From Alphaproteobacteria bacterium (GTDB lineage: Bacteria > Myxococcota_A > UBA796 > GCA-2862545): DNA of 64,000 bases. The stretch spans positions 124,001 to 188,000 of the forward strand of contig JACKEQ010000006.1 of assembly GCA_020632885.1 (NCBI GenBank), written 5' to 3'. Made by a program: the position numbers and the translations under genes. Under the pieces are notes generated by a model. The model was not told the DNA's origin and did no database searches. It saw only the letters and a list, made by a program, of their open reading frames with translations. Below are positions 41,148-49,326 of this stretch, one piece after another. Numbering within the stretch: the first letter of the stretch is position 1; every line of letters starts with the position of its first letter.

Positions 41148-41879
41148 ATGGAGCTCGACGGCAAGCTCGCCATCGTGACCGGCGCGAGCCGCGGCATCGG
41201 ACGGGCCATCGCGCTCGAGCTGGGACGCGCTGGCGCGACGGTGCTCGTGAACTACCGCAGCGACGAGGCGGCCGCCCAGGCCGTGGTGGACGCGCTCGAC
41301 GGCCGCGGCATCGCCGTGCGCGCCGACGTCTCCACCCAGGAGGGTGTGGACGCCCTGTTCGCGGCGGCGGAGGCCCACGGCGGGCCCCAGATCGTCGTGA
41401 ACAACGCGGGCATCACCGACGACAACCTCACCGTCCGCATGACCGACGAGCAGTGGCTTCGCGTGCTCGACACCAACGCCACCGGCTGCTTCCGGATGTG
41501 CCGGGCCGCCCTGACCGCGATGTTCCGCAAGCGCGAGGGCTCCATCGTGAACATCGTGAGCATCTCCGGCATCCGCGGGAACCCCGGCCAGGCCAACTAC
41601 AGCGCCAGCAAGGCGGCCGTCATCGGGCTCACGCGCACGCTGGCCAAGGAGATGGGTCGCCGCGGGATCCGCGTGAACGCGGTGGCTCCCGGGTTCGTGC
41701 AGACCGACATGGTGGCCGACGTGGACGAGAAGGTGCTCGAGGCGGCGAAGGCCGCGATCCCGATGCGCAGGCTCGGGAAGCCCGAGGACATCGCACCCCT
41801 GGTACGCTTCCTCGCGGGTCCCGGCGCCGTGTACGTGACGGGGCAGGTGATCGCGGTGGACGGCGGGATGTCCTGCTGA
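41148..41879 (+). CDS. fabG: 3-oxoacyl-ACP reductase (FabG-like)
   Basis: 243 residues from ATG 41148. Short-chain dehydrogenase/reductase with the NADPH motif TGASRGIGRAI, the structural NNAG, the active-site Ser in VSISGIRG, and the YxxxK pair in YSASKAAVIG; VNAVAPGFVQTDM and VTGQVIAVDGGMSC complete the FabG pattern. It reduces 3-oxoacyl-ACP to 3-hydroxyacyl-ACP. It is the last biosynthetic gene of the run starting at the deacetylase; the kinase gene begins 13 bp later and could be read through. Confidence 0.9.
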   Translation: MELDGKLAIVTGASRGIGRAIALELGRAGATVLVNYRSDEAAAQAVVDALDGRGIAVRADVSTQEGVDALFAAAEAHGGPQIVVNNAGITDDNLTVRMTDEQWLRVLDTNATGCFRMCRAALTAMFRKREGSIVNIVSISGIRGNPGQANYSASKAAVIGLTRTLAKEMGRRGIRVNAVAPGFVQTDMVADVDEKVLEAAKAAIPMRRLGKPEDIAPLVRFLAGPGAVYVTGQVIAVDGGMSC

Positions 41880-41892
41880 AGGAGGGTCGGGC

Positions 41893-44800
41893 GTGGCGGG
41901 TCAGGGCGAGCGCATCGGCCGCTACGTGCTCGACCGCCTGCTCGGCCGGGGCGGCATGGGCGAGGTGTGGGAGGCCTCGCTGCACGGCCTGCACGGCTTC
42001 CGGCGCCGCGTGGCGCTCAAGATCGTCACCGCCGACGCCATCGACGACGAGAGCCGCAACACCCTGATCGCCGAAGCCCGGATGGGCGCCATGCTCCACC
42101 ACCCGAACATCTGCGGGACCCTGGAGCTCGGGCACGACGGCGGGCACTGGTTCATCGCGATGGAGCTCGTGGAGGGCGCCACCCTGCGCACGCTCGCCAA
42201 GCAGGGGCTGCTCTCACCGCGGGCCGTGATCGAGGCGGGCATCCAGACCTGCCGGGGGCTCGAGCACGTGCACGCCTCGGGTCTCGTGCACCGCGACATC
42301 AAGGAGTCGAACCTCGTCGTCGACCGCTACGGCATGGTGAAGATCGTGGACCTCGGGGTGGCACGCCTGCGCGGGGCGGCCTCCGGTGTGGGCGGCACGC
42401 CCGGGTACATGCCGGCCGAGCAGCTCCTCGGGCGGGAGGGCGCGCCCGCCGACATCTTCGCCCTGGGCGCCACCCTGTTCCGGATCACGAGCGGCCGTCG
42501 GCCCTTCGGGAAGCGAGACGACGCCATCCGCGCCGTGCTCGACATGGGCCGGGCCATCGCGGGCCTCGACCTGTCCACGAGCATCGAGCCCTTCGTGCCG
42601 GGGCTGGGTGCGGTCGTCGCGGACTGCCTGGCCCAGGAGCCGGAGGCCCGTCCGACCGCCGCGGACCTCGGTGACCGGCTGCGGAGGCTGCTGCGCGGCC
42701 TGAAGGGCCGGTCCCTGGAGGACGGGGTGGCGGCCGTGCGCCTCGAGGCCCAGCCGAGCCCACCGGCCTCCTCGGAGAGCCGCCTGCGCCGGGGTCGCTT
42801 CCCGCGCGTGCCCACCGCCATGATCGGGCGCGCGGACGTGCTCGATCAGGTGCGCAGGGCCCTGGCGCCGGGGTCCGTGGTGACCCTCGCGGCGCTCGGA
42901 GGCATGGGGAAGACGCGCCTGTCCCTCGCTGTGGCGGCCGGCCTCGACGGGGAGCTGGAGGGCGGGAGCTGGTTCGTGGACCTCTCGGAGGTGACGGCCC
43001 TGGAGGGCATCCGGCCCGCCCTGGCCGGCGCTCTCGGGCTGAAGGCCGACGAGGAGGGCGCGCTGGACGCCGTGCTCGCGACCCCGCGTCTCCTGGTCCT
43101 CGACAACGTCGAGCAGCTTCCCGGCGCGGGTGCCGAGATCATCGAGGGCATCGCGGCCGCCGCCTCCACCTCTCCCCTCCTGGTGACGTCGCGCGTGCCG
43201 CTCGGGCTGGAGCGCGAGACCGTCGTGCGGCTCGAGCCCCTCTCCGGCACGGCGTCCCTCGAGCTGCTCACCGAGCGCAACCCCGAGCTGAAGCGCGCGG
43301 ACGAGGCCGTGCTGGACCGGATCGTCGGCTGGCTGGAGGGGAGCCCCCTCGCGATCGAGCTCACCGCAGCCCAGACCCGCACGGTGCCCGTGGAGGAGGT
43401 GGAGCGACGCCTCTCCAGGGCCTTCGACGCCGTGGAGGACGAGAGCGGCGAGCATCCCCTGCGCCACCAGAGCCTCCGCGCCACGCTGGATGGCTCCTGG
43501 GCCCTCCTGCAGCCCACCGAGCGCTCCACCCTGGCGCAGCTCACGGTCTTCGCGGGCGGGTTCCTGCCGGAGGCCGCCATCGCCGTGGTGGACGGGCCCG
43601 GCGTGCAGGACGCCCTGGCCTTCCTGGTGGACTGCTCGCTCCTGCAGATCGACCGCTCGGGACGCCTCCGGATGCTGCCGTCCACCGCGGCCTACGCGAA
43701 GGAGCACCTGGCGGACCCCGACGCCCTCGGCGCCCGCACCCGGCACGTCGCGTGGTTCGCCCAGCTCGGGCATCCCGACGTGCTCTCGTCGCTCGAGCGG
43801 CGCGGGGGCTACCCGCGCCTGGAACGCCTGGCGGCGGAGCTCGACAACCTCTTCGCGGCCGCCCGCACGGCCGCGGAGCTCGGCGACCTCGAGCGGGAGG
43901 TGGCGGCGACCCTGGCGGCCTCCGCGGTGCTCCACCTGCGCGGGCCCCACCAGACCGCCATCGACGCGCTGGAGACCCTCGCCGAGAAGCCCCTGGCGCC
44001 AGACGCGCGCAGCCGGGTGTTCGCGATGCTCGCGCGGCTCGGGTTCTTCGTGGGCAATGCGGCCACCGGCGCCCGCCACGCCGCGCTCGCCGTGCAGGCG
44101 GCGCGCCTGGCCACCGGACGTTCCGCGGACGTCCTGGCCGACGCGCTGCTGCTCGTGGCCGAGGGTCTGCTGACCCGCAACGAGCTCACGCGCGCCCGCG
44201 ACAGCTTCAGGGAGGCGCTGACCCTCGCCCCCCGCTGCGACAATCCGCTCGTGGAGGCGCGCGCCCTCGAGGGCCTGGCGACGATCCAGCACCGCCGGGG
44301 GCGCCCGGAGCAGGCGCGGTCCCTCTACAAGCGCGCGGGCCACCTCTACGACGAGCGGGGCGCCGAGCACGTCCGGGGCGCGGCGCTGGTGGCCCTCGCG
44401 ACGCACCTGATCGAGGTGGGCGACCTGGAGCCCGCCCGCCAGGTCCTGGAGCGGGCCCAGAAGAGCGCGGAGCGCACGGGACACCGGAAGGTCTGGCTGC
44501 GCGCGCTGGGGGCGCTCGCCCTGATCGACGATCTCGGGGGCGACCTGGACGCGGCGGCGGCGACGTACCTCCGGGCCATCCGCGAGAGCCGGGCCTTCGG
44601 CATGCGGCGCACGGAGGCGAGCAACCTCCTGAACCTCGGCAGCGTCTACGTCGTGCAGGGCGAGACCCGGAAGGCCCTGGAGGCGCTCGAGGAGGCCCGG
44701 GGGGTGCTGGCGCGCACCGGGAACCCCGAGGACCTCGACAGCATCGTGCTGTACTGGATGGGCGCGTCCGCCGTGGACCGCGGCGCCTTCGAGGAGGCCG

Positions 44801-45378
44801 CCCGCCTGCTCGGGACGATCCGCCAGCGCAAGAAGCGCACGGGAGAGCCGCGCTGGGACGGGGCGGCCGCCATCCTGCTCGCGCGCGTGGCCCTCCAGCA
44901 GGGCGAGCTCCCGGACGCCCAGGCCCTGCTGCTCCAGGCCGAGCCCCTGGTGCAGGCGGCCGAGGACCCCTCGCTCGCGGTGCAGTGGCAGGTGGAGCGC
45001 GCCGCCCTGGCCGCGGCGTACGGCGACCCCGCCCGGGCCCGGACGCTGCTGCGGGAGGCCCGGGCCAACCCCGCGGTGGAGGCGCAGCCCTGGCTGCTCG
45101 GTCGGGTGGCGCTGGAGCAGGCTGCCGTGGAGCTGGCGGCCCGCCGACCCATCGACGGGCTCGCGTACGCGGCGCGCAGCCGGGAGGCGTCCGAGCGGGC
45201 GGGCTACCGCGTGCAGGCCGCCTGCGCGAGCGCCCTCGAGGCACGGGCGCTCCAGGTCGCGGGCCGCGACCCCGAGGCGGAGTCCGCCCGCGCCCGTGCG
45301 GCGGAGGCGCTCGCGACGCTCCGGGCCTCCGGACAGGCCCGTCTGCAGGCGCTGCTGTCGGGCTCCAGGGACCGCTGA
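41893..45378 (+). CDS. Ser/Thr protein kinase fused to an NB-ARC/AAA-type ATPase and TPR repeats
   Basis: 1161 residues from GTG 41893. The kinase domain (about 10-270) has the Gly loop LLGRGGMGEVWEA, Lys in VALKIVT, HRDIKESN as catalytic loop (usual Lys present, Pro of KPxN replaced by Glu-Ser) and DLGVA in place of DFG. A signalling ATPase region follows (about 305-560), with GRADVLDQVRRAL and Walker A GGMGKTRL. Its Walker B-like strand is LLVLDNVEQL, followed by TSRVPLGL, a sensor seen in LuxR/AfsR-type ATPases. The rest is TPR-like helices to the C-terminus. Such proteins integrate ATP binding and protein contacts into phosphorylation of partners. It lies 13 bp behind fabG, so it may act on or be co-regulated with that operon. 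Confidence 0.85.
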   Translation: MAGQGERIGRYVLDRLLGRGGMGEVWEASLHGLHGFRRRVALKIVTADAIDDESRNTLIAEARMGAMLHHPNICGTLELGHDGGHWFIAMELVEGATLRTLAKQGLLSPRAVIEAGIQTCRGLEHVHASGLVHRDIKESNLVVDRYGMVKIVDLGVARLRGAASGVGGTPGYMPAEQLLGREGAPADIFALGATLFRITSGRRPFGKRDDAIRAVLDMGRAIAGLDLSTSIEPFVPGLGAVVADCLAQEPEARPTAADLGDRLRRLLRGLKGRSLEDGVAAVRLEAQPSPPASSESRLRRGRFPRVPTAMIGRADVLDQVRRALAPGSVVTLAALGGMGKTRLSLAVAAGLDGELEGGSWFVDLSEVTALEGIRPALAGALGLKADEEGALDAVLATPRLLVLDNVEQLPGAGAEIIEGIAAAASTSPLLVTSRVPLGLERETVVRLEPLSGTASLELLTERNPELKRADEAVLDRIVGWLEGSPLAIELTAAQTRTVPVEEVERRLSRAFDAVEDESGEHPLRHQSLRATLDGSWALLQPTERSTLAQLTVFAGGFLPEAAIAVVDGPGVQDALAFLVDCSLLQIDRSGRLRMLPSTAAYAKEHLADPDALGARTRHVAWFAQLGHPDVLSSLERRGGYPRLERLAAELDNLFAAARTAAELGDLEREVAATLAASAVLHLRGPHQTAIDALETLAEKPLAPDARSRVFAMLARLGFFVGNAATGARHAALAVQAARLATGRSADVLADALLLVAEGLLTRNELTRARDSFREALTLAPRCDNPLVEARALEGLATIQHRRGRPEQARSLYKRAGHLYDERGAEHVRGAALVALATHLIEVGDLEPARQVLERAQKSAERTGHRKVWLRALGALALIDDLGGDLDAAAATYLRAIRESRAFGMRRTEASNLLNLGSVYVVQGETRKALEALEEARGVLARTGNPEDLDSIVLYWMGASAVDRGAFEEAARLLGTIRQRKKRTGEPRWDGAAAILLARVALQQGELPDAQALLLQAEPLVQAAEDPSLAVQWQVERAALAAAYGDPARARTLLREARANPAVEAQPWLLGRVALEQAAVELAARRPIDGLAYAARSREASERAGYRVQAACASALEARALQVAGRDPEAESARARAAEALATLRASGQARLQALLSGSRDR

Positions 45379-45432
45379 GCCCCGTGGCCCGGGCGCGTCC
45401 CACCCGATAGATCGCGTTCGGAGGCGCACCCC

Positions 45433-46236
45433 ATGAAGCTCGCCACGCTGGTGAAGGGCGGTGTCGCGCTGGGCGCGCTCGTGGGCGTGTGCGGCGGGGT
45501 GGTCGTCACCACCGACCTCTTCACCGTCGACCTCCGGCCCGAGGAGTGGGCGAGCTTCCACAAGCTCGAGCAGAGCGGGCGCGACATCGTCCGGGAGGCA
45601 GCGAAGGTCCACGGCCGCAACGCCTGGGTGGGTGCCCGCAAGCGCCGCGTGCCCCTGGAGCTCGAGGTGGCCTTCCACCCCCTCGCCTTCACCCTGCCGC
45701 TCATCGGTCCCGTCGCGCTGGTGCTGGAGGACGCCGGGTCGCCGAGCCCCGTCTACACCACCGTCGACAAGGGCGGCGCGCAGGTCCAGCTCGTGCTGGA
45801 GGACGGCGTGGGCTGGCTCGTCACCCCCGAGAAGCGCGACCCCGGGCCCGCGGGCACCACGTGGATGGCCACGGCCCTGCGACGGTTCCTGGCGCTGCCG
45901 CTCGAGCTGCCGGACAGCGCCATCCAGGAGTACGTCGCGCGGCGCGAGCTGTACGGGCGTCCCCACGACGTCGTCTTCGTCACCTGGGCCGACAGCCTCG
46001 CGCTGGACCGGGGGGCCGACCAGTACCTCGTGTGGATCGACCAGGAGACCCACCGCGTCACGCGCGTGGATGCCACGAGCCGCGACGTCGGGCGGGCCGC
46101 CCAGCTGCTCGTGGAGTACGCCTACCCGAGCAGGCCCGAGCGCGTGCAGACCCCCTCCGAGGTCCGGATCACCGACCTGTCCTGGGTGGACATGGACCTG
46201 CTGACCCTCCGGGCCGACACCGTGGAGCTCCGATGA
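45433..46236 (+). CDS. Hypothetical protein with N-terminal membrane anchor
   Basis: 267 residues from ATG 45433 (GGAGG about 12 nt upstream). Residues 8-28 (KGGVALGALVGVCGGVVV) form one membrane helix or uncleaved signal; the remainder is probably periplasmic. It contains FHPLAFTLPLIGPVALVLED and VDLRPEEWASFHKLEQSG, and a C-terminal LVWIDQETHRVTRVDATS. That last phrase, and the spacing of strands, recall periplasmic beta-rich lipoprotein-type folds, but I recognise no family. The next gene, a Rieske oxygenase, starts inside its stop codon (ATGA), so the two are translated together and probably work together. Confidence 0.6.
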   Translation: MKLATLVKGGVALGALVGVCGGVVVTTDLFTVDLRPEEWASFHKLEQSGRDIVREAAKVHGRNAWVGARKRRVPLELEVAFHPLAFTLPLIGPVALVLEDAGSPSPVYTTVDKGGAQVQLVLEDGVGWLVTPEKRDPGPAGTTWMATALRRFLALPLELPDSAIQEYVARRELYGRPHDVVFVTWADSLALDRGADQYLVWIDQETHRVTRVDATSRDVGRAAQLLVEYAYPSRPERVQTPSEVRITDLSWVDMDLLTLRADTVELR

Positions 46237-47156
46237 GCACGACCGTCCCCCGTGAGGCCTGGGCCGTGGCCGTCGCCTCCGCACGCCTGCAGCCCCATGT
46301 GGCCCTGCCGGTCGAGGTCCTCGGCCTGCCGATCCTCCTCTACCGCGACGCGCACGGCGCCGTTCGGGGGTGGCTGAACATCTGCGCCCATCGCTCGGCG
46401 CCCGTCGTCCTCCACGAGCAGCGGTGCGACCGGTTCCGCTGCCCGTACCACGGCTGGACGTACGGCACGGACGGGAGGCTCCAGCGCACCCCGGGCTTCG
46501 GGGGCGACGCGGGCGAGCACGCCCTCACGGCTGTCGCCGTGCACGAGGCGGACGGGCTCGTCTGGGTGCGGCCGGCCGGGACCGGACCCGGAGCCCCACC
46601 CTTCCTTCACGCCCTCCGTGCCGCTGGCGCGCCGTCCGCCGCGGGCTGGCAGGTGCACTCGACGAGCCGGCACCCGCTCGCGGCCGACTGGAGCGTGTAC
46701 GTCGAGAACTACCTCGAGGCCTACCACATCCCCTTCGTGCACCCGTCCCTGTCTCGCGACGTCGTGCTCGACACGTACAGGGTGCACGTGCACGAGGGCT
46801 TCGTCACCCACGAGGTGGAGCGCGCGCCGAACGCTCCCGCGGCGGGCTTCTGGGCCTGGATCTGGCCGGCGACCATGCTCAACGTCTACGAGGGCGGGAT
46901 GAACCTCGAGCGCGTGCTCCCGGAGGGCCCGGGCCGCTGCACCATCGAGTACACCTACCTCTTCGACCCCGCGGTGAAGCCAGACCAGCGCGAGCGCGCC
47001 CTGGCCCAGTCGGAGATCGTGACGGCCGAGGACGTCGCCATCTGCGAGGCCGTCCAGCGCAACCTGGACACCGGGCTGGCGGTGCAGGGTCCCCTCTCGC
47101 CGCGCCACGAGGGCGCGATCACGGCGTTCCGGGAGTGGCTCCAGACGGGTGCGTGA
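46233..47156 (+). CDS. Rieske non-heme iron oxygenase, alpha-subunit-like
   Basis: 307 residues from ATG 46233. The Rieske [2Fe-2S] ligands are CAHRSAP and, 18 residues on, CPYHGWTYG (CxH-Xn-CxxH). The mononuclear iron site follows as NYLEAYHIPFVHPS, supplying two His about five residues apart, with a later acidic ligand probably in the IVTAEDVAICEA region. Related enzymes include choline monooxygenase-like and ring-hydroxylating oxygenases; they need a separate reductase, which is not adjacent. The substrate might be the lipid or aryl product of the upstream operon, or an alkylamine. Its 3' end overlaps the converging glycosyltransferase gene by 38 bp. Confidence 0.85.
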   Translation: MSTTVPREAWAVAVASARLQPHVALPVEVLGLPILLYRDAHGAVRGWLNICAHRSAPVVLHEQRCDRFRCPYHGWTYGTDGRLQRTPGFGGDAGEHALTAVAVHEADGLVWVRPAGTGPGAPPFLHALRAAGAPSAAGWQVHSTSRHPLAADWSVYVENYLEAYHIPFVHPSLSRDVVLDTYRVHVHEGFVTHEVERAPNAPAAGFWAWIWPATMLNVYEGGMNLERVLPEGPGRCTIEYTYLFDPAVKPDQRERALAQSEIVTAEDVAICEAVQRNLDTGLAVQGPLSPRHEGAITAFREWLQTGA

Positions 47157-48126
47157 TCCGCACGTCCTCGATGCGCCGGTGCAGGGGGTCGCGCGGCACG
47201 CTGGCGACGTCGTGCTGCAGGAACGACAGGAGCAGCTGGATGCCCAGGAACACCGGGAGCCCGGCGAGCATGACGGTGCCCGCGGTGGACGGGGTCTGGG
47301 TGGACGACGAGGTGGCCCAGCTCACGCTGCCGAACGACACCCCGAAGGCGAGGAAGCCGAGCCCGATCACCAGGCTGAGGCTGGCGGCGCTGAAGTTGCG
47401 GAGGAAGTACCCGTAGAAGATGCGCTTCACGAAGTTCCGCGCGTGGAGCGGGGGGAACGTGAGCAGGGCGTTCAGCTCCGAGAGGTTGGAGCGCTCGTCC
47501 GCGTAGGTCGCCACCAGCGGCAGCTCCACGACCCGCGCGCGGAGGGTCGCCAGCCGGAAGAGCACGTCGGACTCGAAGAAGTAGCGCGGGTGGATGCGGT
47601 CGAACGGGAGCTCGCGGGCCACGGCCGCGTGGAGGGCCGTGTAGCCGTTCGTGGGGTCCATGAGATCCCAGTAGCCCGTGGAGAGCTTGGTCATGAACGA
47701 CAGGCCCGCGTTGCCCACGAGCCGGAGGGGCGGCATGGCGGCCACCGTGGCCGGGCTGAAGAAGCGGTTGCCCTTCGTGTAGTCCGCCTCGCCGAGCAGG
47801 ATGGGGGCCACGAGGCGCGGCGCGAAGGCGGGGTCCATCTGGCCGTCCCCGTCGATCTTCACGAGCACGTCCATGCCCTCGTCGATGCCCGCCTGGTAGC
47901 CGGTCATCGTGGCGGCCCCCACACCACCGTTGGCCTCGCGGCGCAGGACGCGCACGCGGGGGTCCGTGCAGTGCGCCTCGATGTGGTCGCCCGAGCGGTC
48001 CGGACAGGCGTCGTCCACGCAGTAGACGCGGTCGCACCAGGGCCCGATGCGCGCGATGACGTCGAGCACGTGGGCCGTCACCCGGTAGCACGGGATGACG
48101 ACGGCGACGGAACGTTCGGTCTCCAT
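47119..48126 (-). CDS. Family 2 glycosyltransferase (DPM1-like) with two C-terminal membrane helices
   Basis: 335 residues from ATG 48126. The GT2 core begins VAVVIPCYRVT; YCVDDACPDRSGD is the metal/nucleotide site and VKIDGDGQMDP the second acidic motif. Near residue 230 ATYADERSNLS matches the loop before the membrane part. Two helices (SLVIGLGFLAFGVSFG and AGTVMLAGLPVFLGIQLLL) end the protein, as in polyprenyl-phosphate glycosyltransferases such as ArnC and GtrB. It probably transfers a sugar to undecaprenyl phosphate at the inner membrane. It is the last gene of a minus-strand operon with the kinase, RmlD-like reductase and selenoprotein, 37 bp after the latter. Confidence 0.85.
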   Translation of the reverse strand: METERSVAVVIPCYRVTAHVLDVIARIGPWCDRVYCVDDACPDRSGDHIEAHCTDPRVRVLRREANGGVGAATMTGYQAGIDEGMDVLVKIDGDGQMDPAFAPRLVAPILLGEADYTKGNRFFSPATVAAMPPLRLVGNAGLSFMTKLSTGYWDLMDPTNGYTALHAAVARELPFDRIHPRYFFESDVLFRLATLRARVVELPLVATYADERSNLSELNALLTFPPLHARNFVKRIFYGYFLRNFSAASLSLVIGLGFLAFGVSFGSVSWATSSSTQTPSTAGTVMLAGLPVFLGIQLLLSFLQHDVASVPRDPLHRRIEDVRITHPSGATPGTP

Positions 48127-48163
48127 GCCCGGCCGGTAGCGCGACCGGGCCGAGAGGGCCATT

Positions 48164-48586
48164 TTATCGGGGTCGGGCGAAGGGACCTTCGTCGGAGCGG
48201 AACAGGAAGCGCGCGAACAGCGGCCGGTTGCGCGCCATCACGCCGTACCCCACCCCCAGCACCCAGAGCACGGGGGGGAAGCGGAGCAGGCGCGCGGAGG
48301 CCCCGATCAGGCCGACCGTCTCCGCCATGAACACGAGTGCCGCCGCCCCGCCGATGACCTCGTCGTCGGTGGTGACGACGTAGAGCGCATCCGCGCAGCG
48401 CGCGCGCAGGTCGTCGTCCACGCGGGGGTCCTGCGTGTCCTGGTACGCCTCGAAGAGGAGCTGCCCGCGATGGTCCTTCCGCCTGAACCAGGCGGTCCCG
48501 CGGCGTCAGAAGCCTCAGGCACCGTCCCAGAGGACGAGGTGGCGCAGGGGGATCGGCGGGTGGGGATCGAGGTCCGGCACAGTCAT
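48164..48586 (-). CDS. DCC-family (DUF393) thiol-disulfide oxidoreductase-like selenoprotein with a UxxU motif
   Basis: 140 residues from ATG 48586, read through two in-frame TGA codons (48517-48515 and 48508-48506) as selenocysteine. The product begins MTVPDLDPHP and reaches HLVLWDGAUGFURRGTAW, with U24 and U27 exactly at the two cysteines of the DCC-family LYDGxCGFC motif. The body (ALYVVTTDDEVIGGAAALV, ARLLRFPPVLWVLG, MARNRPLFARFLFR) follows the DUF393 pattern to the end, and total length (140) fits the family. No other stop interrupts the frame. A SECIS-like hairpin follows the second TGA. The start codon overlaps the stop of the RmlD-like gene by 4 bp. Family members are thioredoxin-like redox proteins without a well-defined substrate. 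The downstream half alone, from GTG 48421, would lack the active site. Confidence 0.85.
48465..48503 (-). promoter_or_regulatory. SECIS-like hairpin for UGA recoding
   Basis: In the mRNA a perfect 7-bp stem CCGCCUG/CAGGCGG (48495-48489 with 48485-48479) closes a GUU loop. A lower helix CCGCG/CGCGG (48503-48499 with 48469-48465) encloses it. The apical loop starts 17 nt after the second UGA and 26 nt after the first, inside the 16-37 nt window known for bacterial SECIS elements. The loop begins with G, as SelB binding requires. Confidence 0.7.
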
Positions 48587-49326
48587 TCCAGGTGAGCGAG
48601 GGCCCCGCGGAGCGGGCCGGTGTGGCGGCTGACGAGCTCGAGGTGCCGCGGCCGGTCGGAGCCCTCCGGTGTGGGCCGCGACGCGATGGGTCCCACCCCG
48701 AGCCGCCGGGCGAGAAGCCGGGCGAAGGTGGCCCGGTCCATGACGTCCGCGCCCACGAGGTGGAGCGGGCCCGCGTGCGACGTGCCCGCCCAGGCGAGCA
48801 GGGCCCCGGCGAGGTCGTCGACGTGGGTGGGACAGCGGATCTCGTCGTCGTAGAAGGTGAAGCCGGGCGTGGCGACCTGACGCTCCGCGCCCCCGCCCCC
48901 CGGATGGCCCCAGAGCACGGACGTGCGCACGACCAGAGCCCCGGGATGGGCCGCGAGCACGGCGTCCTCGGCGCGGAGCTTGGCGGCGCCGTAGACGGTG
49001 GTGGGCCGGCAGGGTGCGTGCTCGTCGACGGCGACGGGGTCGCCCGGGAACACGACGTCGGACGAGACGTGCACGAACCGGAGGTCGCGGCAGGCGGCCG
49101 CGAGGCGCCCGGGAGCCTCGGCGGTGACGGCCTCCAGGTCGGGGCCCGAAGGCACGTAGGCCGCGTTCACCACGACGTCGGGCCGGACGGCGTCGAGCAG
49201 GGCCGACAGCCCGGAGAGGTCGCGGAGGTCGAGCCCGTGCGCCCGCGACGTGCCCACGGCACCCGGGACCTGCCGCAGCAGCGCGGAGCCGAGCTGGCCT
49301 GAGCCCCCGATCACCAGGAGCCTCAC
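48583..49326 (-). CDS. RmlD-like NAD(P)-dependent sugar reductase/epimerase
   Basis: 247 residues from GTG 49326 (4-bp overlap with the kinase gene upstream). The N-terminal Rossmann motif is VIGGSGQLGSALL. HVSSDVVFPGD precedes the catalytic pair in TVYGAAKLRAE (YxxxK), and VNAAYVPS and a late HVDDLAGAL complete the extended-SDR RmlD pattern. RmlD reduces dTDP-4-dehydrorhamnose; this protein is somewhat shorter (RmlD about 290-300), so another nucleotide-sugar ketone is possible. Together with the polyprenyl-type glycosyltransferase it suggests sugar activation for a surface glycan. It is translationally coupled to the selenoprotein gene. Confidence 0.8.
   Translation of the reverse strand: MRLLVIGGSGQLGSALLRQVPGAVGTSRAHGLDLRDLSGLSALLDAVRPDVVVNAAYVPSGPDLEAVTAEAPGRLAAACRDLRFVHVSSDVVFPGDPVAVDEHAPCRPTTVYGAAKLRAEDAVLAAHPGALVVRTSVLWGHPGGGGAERQVATPGFTFYDDEIRCPTHVDDLAGALLAWAGTSHAGPLHLVGADVMDRATFARLLARRLGVGPIASRPTPEGSDRPRHLELVSRHTGPLRGALAHLE

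Noticed and set aside
48164..48421. An 85-codon gene starting GTG 48421, ending at the same stop as the selenoprotein.
   Set aside because: It would lack the redox motif and start in mid-domain; reading through the two TGA codons gives a complete family member with a coupled start.
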